This document shows positions 32,301 to 45,600 of a DNA stretch of 64,000 nucleotides, piece after piece. Source of the stretch: Eutrigla gurnardus (taxonomy: Eukaryota > Chordata > Actinopteri > Perciformes > Triglidae); NCBI GenBank assembly GCA_963514095.1, contig OY741269.1, positions 23,241,420 through 23,305,419 of the forward strand, given 5' to 3'. Made by a program: the position numbers and the translations under genes. The notes below the pieces were generated by a model. That model was given only the letters and a program-made list of their open reading frames with translations, did not search any database and had not been told where the DNA came from. Numbering within the stretch: position 1 is the first letter of the stretch; every line of letters begins with the position of its first letter.

Positions 32301-35300
32301 TATCACACAGAGCTGCTGTGTGGTTCCAGAAAGCTGGTTTATACTCAACTTCAGGGAGCTTCCTTTATCAACTTACAACTTCTTTATATGAGTTTATGGG
32401 AAAACTAGGACATAGAGTTTTATTAATACAAAGCATCCAGAACCAGGCTGAGCCAACGTCGTGGTCAGACTAGCAGTTTTCCCATCTATAAGCTAAATAA
32501 TGGCTGATGAGAAAGCAATCTCACCACAAGATCTATTTAGTTGCAGTTTCTGGTGCTTTTGACCATATTGCATGGTCTTCCTTAGCAGGTGGAGGTTGTT
32601 CAGTTGCCATGGATAATTGTAGAGGACCTCTCGTCCATGTTGGCTTAAAGGTTGAGATTAAAACGTCTTGATCGACCAGTGAGTGACCTTTGAACCAAAT
32701 AGTTTGTCTGATGCAATCAAACTGTCCAGAACAGCAACTGCACTAGTGTACTACTAGTATTCAGTTATGATATTAGCATCATATACAGGCTTTTCTTCTT
32801 TTCTTTTGTTTTTTAAACTTAAACATATGTTTGACATACTGGGAAAAGCAGAATTTCCATATAAGCGTTTTAAAAGCTAACATTGGGTGTTTCACAGGGA
32901 TGCATTTAATCATGCTATAACCTCTATTTAATCTTAGATAAACACTCACAATGGTTCTACTACATATTCCATTAAGAAATAGCAACTGTGCACCAGCGTA
33001 GCTCCTTGGAAGTCCTTGCTTTTACAAACCCAGACATAAGAAGCAGGAAGACTGAATGCAGCACTTGCACTCATTACTTTGTGTGAAGTTTCTAATTGCC
33101 AGTGAATAGCACTCACCAACCTGTTTTTAGGGTCAGAGTTAGAGCATTGTCATTTTTCATTCATGACTTCAAACGGACCAGTTGTAAAAATTGGTGAGGA
33201 CCATAGCCACAGAGACGGTGGTAACCAGAGATGTTTTCTCAGTAATTCCCTCCTGGATTTGGGTATAACCACGCCTGCAGCGCATGGGAAAGGCAGTTCA
33301 CAGCAACGGTGAGAAAGGGAAAAGGAGAATGAAAGAGACAGAGATAATAAAGAGAGCTAGAAGGAAGAAGAAAAAAAAAACATGAAAAAGACCAAAGCGA
33401 GAGAGCAGATGATAAAGAGTCAACGAGAGACATGGAGTGAGATCGGGGTGAAAAGTCACGGATAGATGGTTCAATTCGCTTCATGAAGTTCGGCTTCCAG
33501 GTTCAACATGAGGACAATGAAAGAAGATTTACACACGATTCGCTTCAAAACAAATACAAACGCTGCAGTGCGTCATTGAGCCGGGATACCAGACCTGCCC
33601 CCCAAAAAAAACTAAAAAATGAAAATGGTGAAAATCATTAACAGTCTGTTCACAATTCAGTCTTTGCATGTTTTTTAAACTGCATAGATTAAAAGTGGAA
33701 TTTATTTGTATCTGAAACAACTGCAACTGAAAAACGTCAATTTTGGGCACGCCTGAATACTGGTGTATAAGTTAACCCCCCCCCCGTCTGCTTTAATCTG
33801 ATGGTATAATGTCTTCCAAATTCGATCCAAATGTGATCATCTAATTCTGTTTTCTGATTAAGAAATGATGATATTGTTGGGTAAGGAGAATCACAGCTGC
33901 TTTTAAGCATTATGAAGGCTTAGATATCAAGAGTTGTTTTTTATATGCATGAATAATGCAATTGCAAGCTTTTCAAGAAGGAGGTTGAAGGTATGAAAGA
34001 GAGTCGAACAAGTCCATCAACGGTGGAAAACAAACTTATTTTGACACAAAGTAGCAAAATGTAATAAGCAGCTCTTGCCGTTCCACTTTCCCATGTTTTG
34101 ACGTGATAGATGACATGCCGAGAAGGGCATCGGAGTGGGAGTCACCTGGCAATGAGAATGTGGTGGCAAGCTCCTTAAATGGACCAGCTGATGCTGGTAA
34201 GAATATAGGGAAAAAGACAGAATGTCACATTTTTTTAATGAGGAAAGGAGTTCAGGACCCTTTCTTTATGAAGAAAAGGAAGGATTCATTAAATAAAAAG
34301 GTTTCAAAAACAAAGGGAGGGAGGGAGGCCACGAGGGCAAAAACATTCAACTGGTGAGAATAATCCAACAACACAGGCACACACTGACACAAACTGGTGG
34401 TAAGCCGACATTAATGTAGGAATGAACAAGGAAATAAAGGGAACACACCAATTAAATACACAAGTGCTGATTAGGAACGGGGCACAGGTGGGAAAACATT
34501 AGGGCAGGCTGACGAGACAATCAAACACAGCTGATACACAGAAAAAAGGAGGGAAACTGAAACAACAGGAAGTAAAGCATGACAACACAAGACAGAAGGA
34601 CTACAAAATAAAACAGGAAACCAACAGCACCAAACACAAGAGACAGAAACTACAAAAACAACAAGGGAAAGCAAACTAACACTAATGCTAATCTGAATAT
34701 GCACAGCTGCATGTAAACAGTGATAGAAGTGGAATATTCATTTTCATTTGCCATGTCAACAGTTGAGGAACATTGTCCTTTTCGGAACAAGGGCAAAACC
34801 TGTATTATTTGGTGCAAGTAAATCGTCACTGATGGCATATAAACATTTTGCTCTCTATTTGTTTCTGTTTTAGGGAAGGAACTTCAACTTTGAATTTCTA
34901 TAACTGTAACATAAAGAATCACATGCCTACTAAAACCACCATAGTTTGACCTTAGATTTAATAAAATCAGCTACTGTGTTGCCGAATGGGATTGATCCAT
35001 TTTTAGTCCATCTAGAGCTTGAACATTATATCTTCTAGCTTCCAGCAATCGGAGGCTGAATGGTAATACTTAATGACTATCATGAAAACATAAAACATGT
35101 GTCTTATTTATGTTAAGCTTTTAAAAATATCCACTTCCAGCTGGCATAAGTTGTGTTTTTTTTTTTTTTTCCTGTGGTGATTAAAGGGAAAACCGCTGTG
35201 AATTGAACGCGAACCAAAGAACCTTCAACTGATTCAGCTCCTGCTCTTTCCACTGTATGTGTCACCTGTCAAGAAAATTGAGGGAAAAGAATAACATGCT

Positions 35301-36744
35301 ATCAGATTACCAGAAGCACCGTGCAGAGTAGGGAAAATATATACAAACACCTCCTTACCTGACATTAATCTTCAATGACCCCTTGGGGCTAATCAAAACT
35401 GTTGCACTAACATGGAGGTGTGAGTGCTGAGACGTCTAGTTGCCAATAAAGTGCGGATGTTGCGGGAATGTGGGTGGACTGCTAATAAAAGGCTTCCTTG
35501 CACATGAATGACCCACTTTGGGAAATGTAGTGTAGTTTACCATTAATTAATTGCTTGCAATGGGAGGATGGTGAGTGAGTGGACCCTGACCTTCCAAATG
35601 TGTGAGATGTCTACTTTCACGTCGTTTGCATCCCAATACCCTGATCATGACATGCTTGAAGTGGATTGTGTCAAAGAGATAAGACTTGACTGGATCAAAT
35701 TGATTTTTGATATTGAAATTTTGATATTCCACCTTGTTGCAGACACGAGGGAACACAAACAAAAAAACAAACAAAAAAATAGTGTTGGCACTGTCCCTGG
35801 TGCTGAAGATGTTCCTCAGTCACTCAAAAACAGTACATTAATGCTTCTGAACTTGAAGATAGACATCTTTCCACACACTTGAAGCCTACTAGCTACTGAA
35901 CGCATTTGCCCGTACTATTGAGGTTTTAGAATTAAGCTTTGTATGTCTTGACATATGAAGATCTCGCCCTAGAAAAGAAAAATTCTCTACCAAAATTCAA
36001 AAAAGTGTTTTGTCAAATTAAATTAGTTAGTCTTTTTTTAGGAATTAATTGAATTAATTCATTTGTGTGAAGGGCTAACCGTTTTTTGATCAAAGGGAAA
36101 ATGTTGATTTTGAAAGGCTAAATGCAGACAAATAATATTGTATAATTTGAAAGGCTTTTTTCTATAAATTTTGACTTTGGGACTTCACTTCTAAAGTCAT
36201 TGGAAATCATAATCTTAAATAAATAATATGCAAATAAATTGATAAATCTGAATTCGAAAGCATTCAAATGAAGATTTAGAACTATTTGGTACAGCCACTC
36301 CTGGATCACAATACAAAAGTGGAAGATATTGAACATTTTAACTCAGGTAGCATACATATAAATTGGATTCATCCATCCAGCAGTAGTCAGAACATCAAAG
36401 TCACTCAACAAAAGACAAAACATTTTTTTAACATTTAACAAATTTCTCTCATCTTCTCTTTGCCATCAATCCAGTATTTTAGAAAGGCTAACGTCACCAC
36501 TCAGAACAGATAGACCATAATACGTTTTTTAAAGTGCATACATAATTTCAATTCACAATTTCAGTTAACTATTTATTTATTCTTTGCATTTGATATTCAT
36601 TAACTGTAAGATCCAAATACTGTTTCAAAGAATGCCATGAATATATTTATTATTGTGTTGGTCCAAAAGTAGTCCAATTAAAAAAACATTGACTAAAAAA
36701 TTAAAATAAACGGGTATAACCACATTTGTTAAGCCTGAAATACA
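29346..36744. other. Gene-free stretch
   Basis: No convincing exon. There are poly(T)/poly(A) runs near 30640, 30832 and 35158 and purine-rich DNA at 33300-33420. The longest open frames (e.g. 123 codons at 29675-30046) have no family resemblance or splice context. Confidence 0.4.
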
Positions 36745-36755
36745 AGTGTGTGTGA

Positions 36756-36790
<35 letters not shown>
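36745..36790. repeat. (GT)n microsatellite
   Basis: About 22 GT units with one GAAT break. Confidence 0.9.
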
Positions 36791-36791
<1 letters not shown>

Positions 36792-37326
36792 CAGGAACAC
36801 TGTAGGGTCCAAGGTTCCAAGGCTCAAAGGTCATCCATCAGTCCAGGGGTGGCCTGGTGCCGAAAGGGCCAGTGTTGAACTGCTTTGATGGATCTGTGCA
36901 GGAGATTGGCTGTGGCCTGGAGAGAGGCGTGTCCTTCTCTGCTCCGGTACGGCCAATTATATTGGCGTGGGTGAGTAATGCAGTTGTTAAAAATATAGCC
37001 TGCTTCTCTCGCTTCCTGGGAAAAAGTGAGACTTGCAAATCCAGTATACTTTTTTATTCTATGTCCGGACTGTTACATCAGCAACCTGCTGTTTTAGGGA
37101 TAACGCTGTGTGTGCTTAAAAAGGGATTGGATTGTATTGCTCTTTAATGTCCAATTTCTCTGAAATTGTCTCGCCTCACAAAGGAAACCTGTTTTACATA
37201 CATTAAGGAACAATGTTGAAAAACCACAGCATTGTGCATGTTCATCATTACATTCTAACTATTGTTGCATGTTAAAATAAAATGGTCATTATGGAATAAT
37301 TCAAGATTAAAAGAGTTTATTATCAT

Positions 37327-37520
37327 GTGCAGAGTAAAGAAACACGTTTCCCACATTCCACAGAATGCCAAATAATGTAACATCTAAGTATAAAAGTAGA
37401 TAAATTGTACAAAAACAAGGTATTTAAAAGGCAGCATGTGACACAAATAAATCAACAAAATAGTGCAAGTGTGAATATAAACAGTGCAATTATGCATGTG
37501 CAAACTGTGCAGCCATAAAA
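37327..37520. repeat. Possible retrotransposon 3' region
   Basis: Contains TATCATGTGCAGAGTAAAGA and repeated ACAGTGCAA/AGTGCAAGTGTG motifs, like common fish LINE/SINE tails. Ends and family uncertain. Confidence 0.3.
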
Positions 37521-37599
37521 TGTAGTCCCTGACTGTTATCATATGTGTAGTATGTTATAATCGTTTCCTCAAATATATTATGAAAAAAAAAATGAAATA

Positions 37600-37800
37600 T
37601 TTGGGACTTCCAGTCTATCACAGGGCTGACACATGGAGACCGACAACCCTTTACTCATGGGTATTTTTAGAGTCATCAATTAACTTAACCTGCATGTCTT
37701 TGGAATGTGGGATGAAGCTGGATTACCCTGTGCTGACAGAGGGAGAAACTCCACACAGAAAGCCAACCCCAACCCAGTTTTCCAAGGCCCCTAACCACTA
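37600..37800 (-). mobile_element. Old partial copy of the 27.7 kb SINE family
   Basis: The order of matching segments is the same as in the SINE at 27669-28046: CCAGTCTATC, AGAGTCATCAAT, CCTGCATGTCTTTGGA, AAACTCCACACAGAA, then a decayed head. Same orientation; both Pol III boxes are lost. Confidence 0.65.
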
Positions 37801-38707
37801 TACACCAAAACCACCAGAGATTGCCAAGGGATCACCTGGAAGTTTCCTACTCGCTGTCGGCTATATTATATGTCGTTTCCAGTACATATCATAATTTAAA
37901 ACGTGTGTTTTCTGTTTAACAAGTACAAATGTCAGCTCGACCCAATGTTATATTTAATTTTCAACTAACTAAAGTGATATTGTTTGACTCGCATCATGCA
38001 GTGCTGGTCAAGTATTGCTGCTTTTTTCACAATCAAATATAATTCGTCATACTCCAATGGCTGTTGTCTTTTTGTTTTTTGTGTTCGTGATAATACATTG
38101 AACAAATATCAGGAACATTGATGTGTTTACCAAATTTCATGTTGATGCATCCAATAGTTGTTGGGACATATTGGTCAAACCAAAACTGTCAATGCAAGGA
38201 TTCATCCTCTGGGGACCATGAAGGCCTGCTGAATGAGGTAAGTGAGGCATGTTTTTTTTTATTTTATTTTTACCTTATCTTACCAACTCTACCTATCGTT
38301 CCTCTTGCTCAGTTGATGTGTATGTATGTGTATGGACCATTATGTGCCTTGTTTTGCTCAAATAGTCAAACGTAATTTGTAAGCTGCTGTTTTTAAAGGT
38401 GCTCTTTAAACAAAGTTATTATTATTATTATGTGGACACCTTGTCTCTCAATGTGAGGTAGCGGTTCTCTGCCTCCACAGGCTGTATCAACTGCATTAAC
38501 ACTTTCAGTGCTTTGTTTTTTTTTATGTGTGGCAGCTGTTGTTTACGTACTGTGTGATGAACAATATGACCTGATTTAATTCTCCGTCTTCATTCTGGTC
38601 CCGTCCCTGTAAAATCAGGAACTGCACCGTGGTACAAGGAAGCGTGAGAAATGGGAGAAAAGGGGGGAGGTAAAGTTGAATAATAGGACTGAGGTAATGG
38701 ATGGCTG

Positions 38708-38708
<1 letters not shown>

Positions 38709-38750
<42 letters not shown>

Positions 38751-38765
38751 TATGTGTGTGTGTGT
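38709..38765. repeat. (TG)n microsatellite
   Basis: About 27 TG units with a CTATG break. Confidence 0.92.
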
Positions 38766-39443
38766 CTAAACGTGTCACTTTCTGCAGGACGTGGTTGACT
38801 TTCGGCCCCGCTGCGCTGACATTGTGCTGGATGTCTGAGCTCCGAGGGCCACCGCCAGAAAGGACACACTCCTACACACTCTGTTCCTCCGCAGCTTGAC
38901 GCTTGCCCTTAAAGCAACACCGGATGACAACAACAGTAACAAAACAACAAAACGGTAAGTGAATTAAATTGTTTGGAAAAGAAGGTCACGGTAATTTTCA
39001 AACCAAAGCAGTCAACCTTGAGTTGTTTTTTTTCCATATTCCTGTCTACCCCAAAATCAATTTAAACAATTTTAAATTGATGATGTCACTATTTTGACCA
39101 CAGCAACAGTTTGATCTTCAGGAGCCTTGCCTGCCAACTCGTACTTTAAAGAGAATCCTTTACTCAGTGAGGGGCACTTGAATCAAAAGATTAAACCTGT
39201 TTCCGGAGCCACAGTTTGATGGAATTGAAATAGATTTCAAAGTGGTTGGTTGAGGGAATAATTTCCCTTTGGCGAGACCGAGCAAATTGAAAGCCTGCAT
39301 TACTTGGTTACCTTTTTAGCTGGATCTCTGATCTGGGTTCATGTGGTGGGTATTGTTGTGACCTCTTATCCAAAACAGTTCAAACAGGGGACACAAAGAA
39401 CCGATAAGTATGGTGCGTCCTGTTGAGACAAAGACAGTGTACA

Positions 39444-39640
39444 ATATCTAAAATTAGACTTGGATATACCCAAACTATTAACCTTAGTCTATTTAAGGTG
39501 TTCAAATCATTAATGTTATAACTAAACTGTACTAAGTTCTTTCATAATCTAAAATAAGACTTGGACATACCCAAGCTATTAAAGCTTAGTCTATTTAAGG
39601 TGTTAAAATCATTGATGTTATAAATAAAACTGTAGTAGCC
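39444..39640. repeat. Two-copy tandem duplication of ~100 bp
   Basis: Copy 1 (about 39444-39535) and copy 2 (about 39546-39632) share ATCTAAAATTAGACTTGGAT / TCTAAAATAAGACTTGGACA, CTTAGTCTATTTAAGGTGTT and ATCATTRATGTTATAA, with scattered differences. No coding potential. Confidence 0.8.
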
Positions 39641-42600
39641 TAAGTGACATTGACATTACATCAAAGTCAAATGCTCAAAGTCAATTTAAAATATTTTATA
39701 ATGAGAAAATTTGATGGATTTGGATGAAAAACAAATCCTCCCATTACAGTTAAACATGCGTTGTTTGAAGGACCACGCAGGTCTAATTCTGACTTCTCAC
39801 CATAAGCAGAGATTTCTCTCGTCTTCAACGCTTGTTGTGTACTTCGTCATGAATAACAGTTACAATAGCCACAAATGTGTACAAAAAATATTGCAAGTTG
39901 TTTAAAATACACACATTTAGAGCAAACACACTCAACAGTAAACCTGGAGCGGAAGTGGAAGTGTATTGGGATCAAGTTTGGTAAGAATGTGACAATTACT
40001 TTTTAAAGAAAAAAGAAAAAGGACAAAAAGGGCCAGAAATGCTAAGATATATCATAAAGCATGTTTTAGGGTAATTTATTTAGACGAACAGTCTTCACAG
40101 TAAAAACCTGTCTTGGCCCAGACTAGCGGTCAAGTCTTTTCACAAGCGTCTGGGCTGGCATCCAAAGCTAAACCCCCCTTCCTTTGCATAGGCAATTTTT
40201 TATGTGCAGGAGTTTTTCACGAAGCTCTTGAAATATTTAATTATTTTGCACGAGGTTATGATCTTTAATTAGCTTTCCTGGAAGGCTGCTCTATGACTTT
40301 TGGTTTCCTAACAGGCGTGTTCATTAACAAATTTGTATACTAGGGATGAGTGAATTGCATCGGTCTCTCCCACGCTCCCTCAACCTTTTAGAGAAAAGCT
40401 TTATGTTGGAAGAATCATAGATCTTTACGAGAACTGCTCACGTCTGCTGTATACAGTATCATTGTGATGGAAATTTGGTACCTCCTGCTACATATACTTA
40501 CTTATTTCTAAGATAAAAAAACAAGATTAAAAAAACAGTCACAGATTACCTATCTTGTCAACAGAAGACATACTGGCTGTATAATGCTATAAAGCATTTA
40601 GAAATTATTTTACAATTATGTATTTAAATGTAGTTGTGTTTTGGACTTGTGCTCTCTCTCCATTTAATGTAAATCTATTCAAGCTAAAGCTGACGAGGGA
40701 TTTCCATCTCAGGCAAGCAGGTGACACCGACGCCCTTGTGAAATCCCCTTGTGTGATAAGTGACATCATTGGCTATGTCATGTCCGTCTGACGGATGTAG
40801 TTATACAGGATCACACTCATCCAGGGTTCACTGTCTATTTATAGCAGTGTATTATCCGGAAACGATGGGTGATTCCCACATGCTATCCCACCATTAGCAG
40901 CATAAAATTAGCCTGCTAGCTCTTAGCCGCACATAAATCCCCTACGTGAGCACCGCATGTTGAGAATGAGAAGGCAAAACCATTCTTCAATATGTCTGTC
41001 TCCATATGCAGTGCCCATGTCAGAAGATTTACTACAGGTCCCATCTGCTGTTCAGCCACTCCAGGACCCCTAATAAATTGCCAGGCAATGGTTTGACTGA
41101 ACAACTAATGATCCGACGTGAAAAGAGACAGAGGAATTATCTCATTTGACTCAAAGGCTGAAAGTTGTTGACTGGGAAACCTCGGTGGCCAACTAAAGCT
41201 GAGGAGGGAAGGGAAGTAGAGCAGCCAAAAGACAGATGGGCAGGCCTGTTTGTCAGCTTCTATACTCCCTGAACTATGGGAAACCCCTTCACACAGCGAA
41301 ACACCCTGAGGATTCCCTGCTAGCATTTACCTGCCCATTGCCCCTGCTTCGGGGGAGCTAGTTTTATTGTGAGATCCCATGTTAAACCTGCCACGCTGGT
41401 TTCTATTTTTGGGGGGCCCATACTGGGTATGTTGCAACCAAAATAACTCAATAAACTTTTAATAGGAAAGTTTAATACCTATGCGGCTCTTGTGTGGTCT
41501 CCTTTTCATGATAAAGGCATCATTTTCCAATAATGTTCTGGAAACTCAAGCTCTAACACAAGCTCTACAGTAACATCAGTGGAGTTCCTTGGTTCTGCTT
41601 AGAGGCCCGGAGCCAAGTTTCTGGAGTGAGCCTGCTACTGGACAATCCCTCTGCTGGCAAACGTCCTAACTAGGCTGGGAAAAGGTTCTCGCCTGACTCC
41701 CCAGGCCTCAATATGGTATTGTGATACTGTGGTATTACAATTTATGTCATAATTTAACCACTCATTTTCCATTGCGAAGTCTTTTGCAAGCTTTTTTTTT
41801 TTTTACACAATTAGGATTGTTGTGCGCATGCAGTCCAACTTGTGACGAATGCATCATGTGTACCTGTGTTTGCATAATTCTACCTTTTACTGTTGGTAGT
41901 GGTTTACGTGCTTGTACTCATGTTTTGTAAATGACAAGACTTTTTACACCTCATTGAGCAAGAGGATTTAAAAAAAAAAAGGAGAATAAAGGTGACACTG
42001 TTGCATAAATAAGTAAACTTTTTACGTTACTCATCACTCGAAAGATGTTGAAAGGCACCGGAGGGGAACTGTGCAATACATACTGTATTCTGTGGGTTCT
42101 AAAGAAACAATGATTTATAGAGTGAAGAAATAGCGATGACATACAGCAATAAGGGTAACGCTGTTTATTTTGACGAAAAAAACATGAACTCACGTCGGAC
42201 GTGTCTTTACCTGTTTATTATAACAGGATTAGAGAGAGGTTGGAAGAAAATGCAAACGAGGTCTCTTGCCATTAGATAAATAGACCACTTATCATCAACC
42301 GCATCTTTGGCGCCACCCACACAGAGGACAACTTGCTCTTTGTACTATTTCTCTGACAGGTATAATTACATCGCAGTGCGTTCATCACAAAATAAATGGC
42401 AAATACAGTGTTTATTGCAAGTTAATTGTTATTTATTGAGCATGAAAAGGTGGCCAAGTGATTGCCTTCCCGACACAAATGACCTTCCTGTAAACTTATC
42501 TTTGTATCGTGGAAGAACTTGGCAGGTTAATACAAGGTTAAGTCCCTCTGTATATCATCTTTCTAACACAAACTTAATTGCTTTGCGTAAGATACGAAAA

Positions 42601-45600
42601 CCTTTAAATCAACATTAAAATACCCACAATCAAGGCAGCGCAGCTTCACCACAGGAGCGTGCCACTGCAGTATCCCAGACTACAACCCAGACAGGGGAGT
42701 AGATGACATCAGCCATGAGTTGGTGGTGCCAATAACGATCCTCTCCCATGCTGCCCCGTACTCCACCCTGACCTGACCCCTGATGATGGTCTAACAAACT
42801 CAGAATCCAGATTCATAACCTCTGGATGATGGCTTGGCTCCCCGCCGTTTTCTCCATGTATGGGAAACCACTATTCTACTCCACTCCACATCGACCCCTC
42901 TGTGTAACATCTGTGCAGATGATAATAAGGAAACGAGTCCTGAACTGTGTGCCGTACCCATAATGGGTTTCCTGTCTATAGCCCCTACGTGTCATTGTCT
43001 ACAATGGCTTATGCACACGGCCCTCTAATGGCGAGGTCTACCCACTAATTGTCGATGATTCCAGTCATCAGTCAAGAAGCCCCCCCTAGTCGACATGCAC
43101 GTTATCAGTCGAGTCACTGCACTCTTTTAAAGCTGCGTCATTGTCCACTAATGCAGGGGAACAGCATGGCAGATTTTTATGAGCTGAGTCGGCGTTTCCA
43201 AAACAAATTGTTTTTAGATGGAATTCTACTACCGATTAGGATCTAAATGGTTTTACATATTATTCAGCTACACTGCGCTGAACTCGCAGTGCGATGCCAC
43301 ATGCACTCGGTTGTCCCACACCGTATCCATAGCAGGAGATATTTGAGTCAAAGCAATAGTCAAATGCTAGAGCAGACCTGTACCTCATACATTCCGCCCA
43401 TCAGCATGCATTTGTTTCGATTGCCTTCAAGAAAATAAAATAAAATAAAATAGAGGGCCATGTTTTTTTTTCAGAATCCGGTTGTCTTTTTCCATTTGCG
43501 AAGCAACATTTTTGCCACAACCTTGATTTGCAAAACAGCCCTGTGAACTTCAACCTTTATACACCACAGTAACTGAGCATGAGGATGCATCGATGGAGGA
43601 TTTGTTACAGTTTTCTCAACTACTTCTTTCACTTTTGATGAAAACAGCATCAACAGTTATTTAATGTCAGGATCTTCCCAATGATTCTGTCAGAGGCTCC
43701 TCACACCTAGTAGTGAGTTTGTAGTTAACCAATGGATTGTGACTGCTACCCACAACTTCCCCACTCTGCTGCAGCTTTGGGGGGTATTGATAGGCCGAAC
43801 AAAAAGACCAGCATTTCCACTCTTGTTATCGTCAAAGCTTTCCCATGCCAGTAGTATCAAGGTGATTGTCAGGCTTAATAAAATCAATGTCTACATACCA
43901 TCTACATACCTGGATATGGTTGAGGTTATGGAATAGGAGGGAATATTGAAAATCAGGATTCCTGATATGTTTGCTCCAAAGCGCTCAAAGGGGTAAAATC
44001 TTGGCTTCGCACTGGACCTGTGCTTAGGTCGCATTAATTATTATACATATATTCATAGAGTGCTTTATATTTTGGAGGCAGGCTATATGCTTTGAGTCAC
44101 AGACTGGCGCTCAGCGCCGCTGCCTGGGGGTTGAGGTTGCCAACGAAATTAGCATCCCCTGCTGTAAAGCCTTTTTGTTGTGAAATATGCACCCAAAAGC
44201 ACCCTAGATTTCCTCATCTGAAGAGGGGGCGAACACATTTACACAACCTATTCAAAAGAACAGCCTACTCTCACTCTAAAACCCTCAAACTAAGACATTT
44301 GTGACATTATTTGTCAGTGGGGCCTGCTGATGCACTGACTCCAATTGCATCATGCCCCGTTATCGTCACAGGAAAAGGAAGGTGTTGGGATAGAACATAT
44401 TCTTTATACTTCACAGAGGCGTATGATTAAGTTTGATTTACTTTAATTCATTACCCCAAGGAGTGGAGACTGTTAGGAATCTTCAAGAGTAGCTTGTAAA
44501 GTAGGTGACTCAGCCAACATCAAAACAGTAACACGCATCCTCTGAGGTTAGTAATCGTAGGAAGTGAGAGTTCACAGGAAGTGAGGTTTTTGTGTTAACA
44601 TGTGCAGACCGGTATTACAGTAGACAATGCTAATTTATGAGTAATTTCTCTTTAGAAGTCTCTCTGCCATGTGTGAAGCAGACTTGTGATGTGTGAGGAG
44701 GATTTGGTTTATCTGTTGGTGGAGGATCTGGTCATGGTGCATTTGACATGGACTGTTATACTGTAAAGAAAAGTCTGTATTATAGGTATCGATAATCAAA
44801 CAAAAATAACAACTTTCATCGTGTTGGGGATCCAACATCGGTGTGGAAATTAGTTTCATTTGATACGATCCTTACCTGTATGAATAACTGAATAAAAACA
44901 TAGCTAAAATGTTGTATTTGTAGACTGTGTGCATGTATAAAGGTATCTTGTTAGTGTGAAAGGCATTTTTATAAAAATGTATAGCTCCACAGAGATTTCA
45001 GAGGTCAGGCTTAGCGCCAATACATTTTATTGGACACTCAAGGACGCCTAACATGTACACATAAAACAAAAACAGATACACAACAGTCAAAAACAGACCA
45101 AACATAAATACAAAGCAATGAACAACAACAGACTAATGTAGAAAGCCCGTCTGAAGTTGTAGGTTTTTGCGTGGGCTTTGACCACAGTGCTGTTAAGGGT
45201 TCATGCAAAGGCGTGTTGAGGCAAAATTAGGTGTGATGATACAACACGGTCGACTAGGGGAGGAAATCGCCAGGGTTCAGAGGTTCCTTTGTACCTCGAA
45301 CTGATGACCCTCCTTCTACAACCACCTCCTCTCGGTCAGGTGTTGCAATTCTGAAACTTGCCAGTATGTGGACTGAGAGAGCATAGAAGTAAGAAGATTC
45401 ATAGTGCTCTCAACTAACAAGCAACAGCACTCATCTGTCTGCCCTATAAAGTCAGGTTTTGTTGTCCATAATTGGAGGTGGAACCTTTTCTTGCACCTTT
45501 TTCACATGCCCGAACACAGTGAACATTTGCACATGAAAACTAGGTTAGCCTCTTTGATTAAATTAGTTGTTGCGTGATTGAGTCACAATGTTCCACATCA

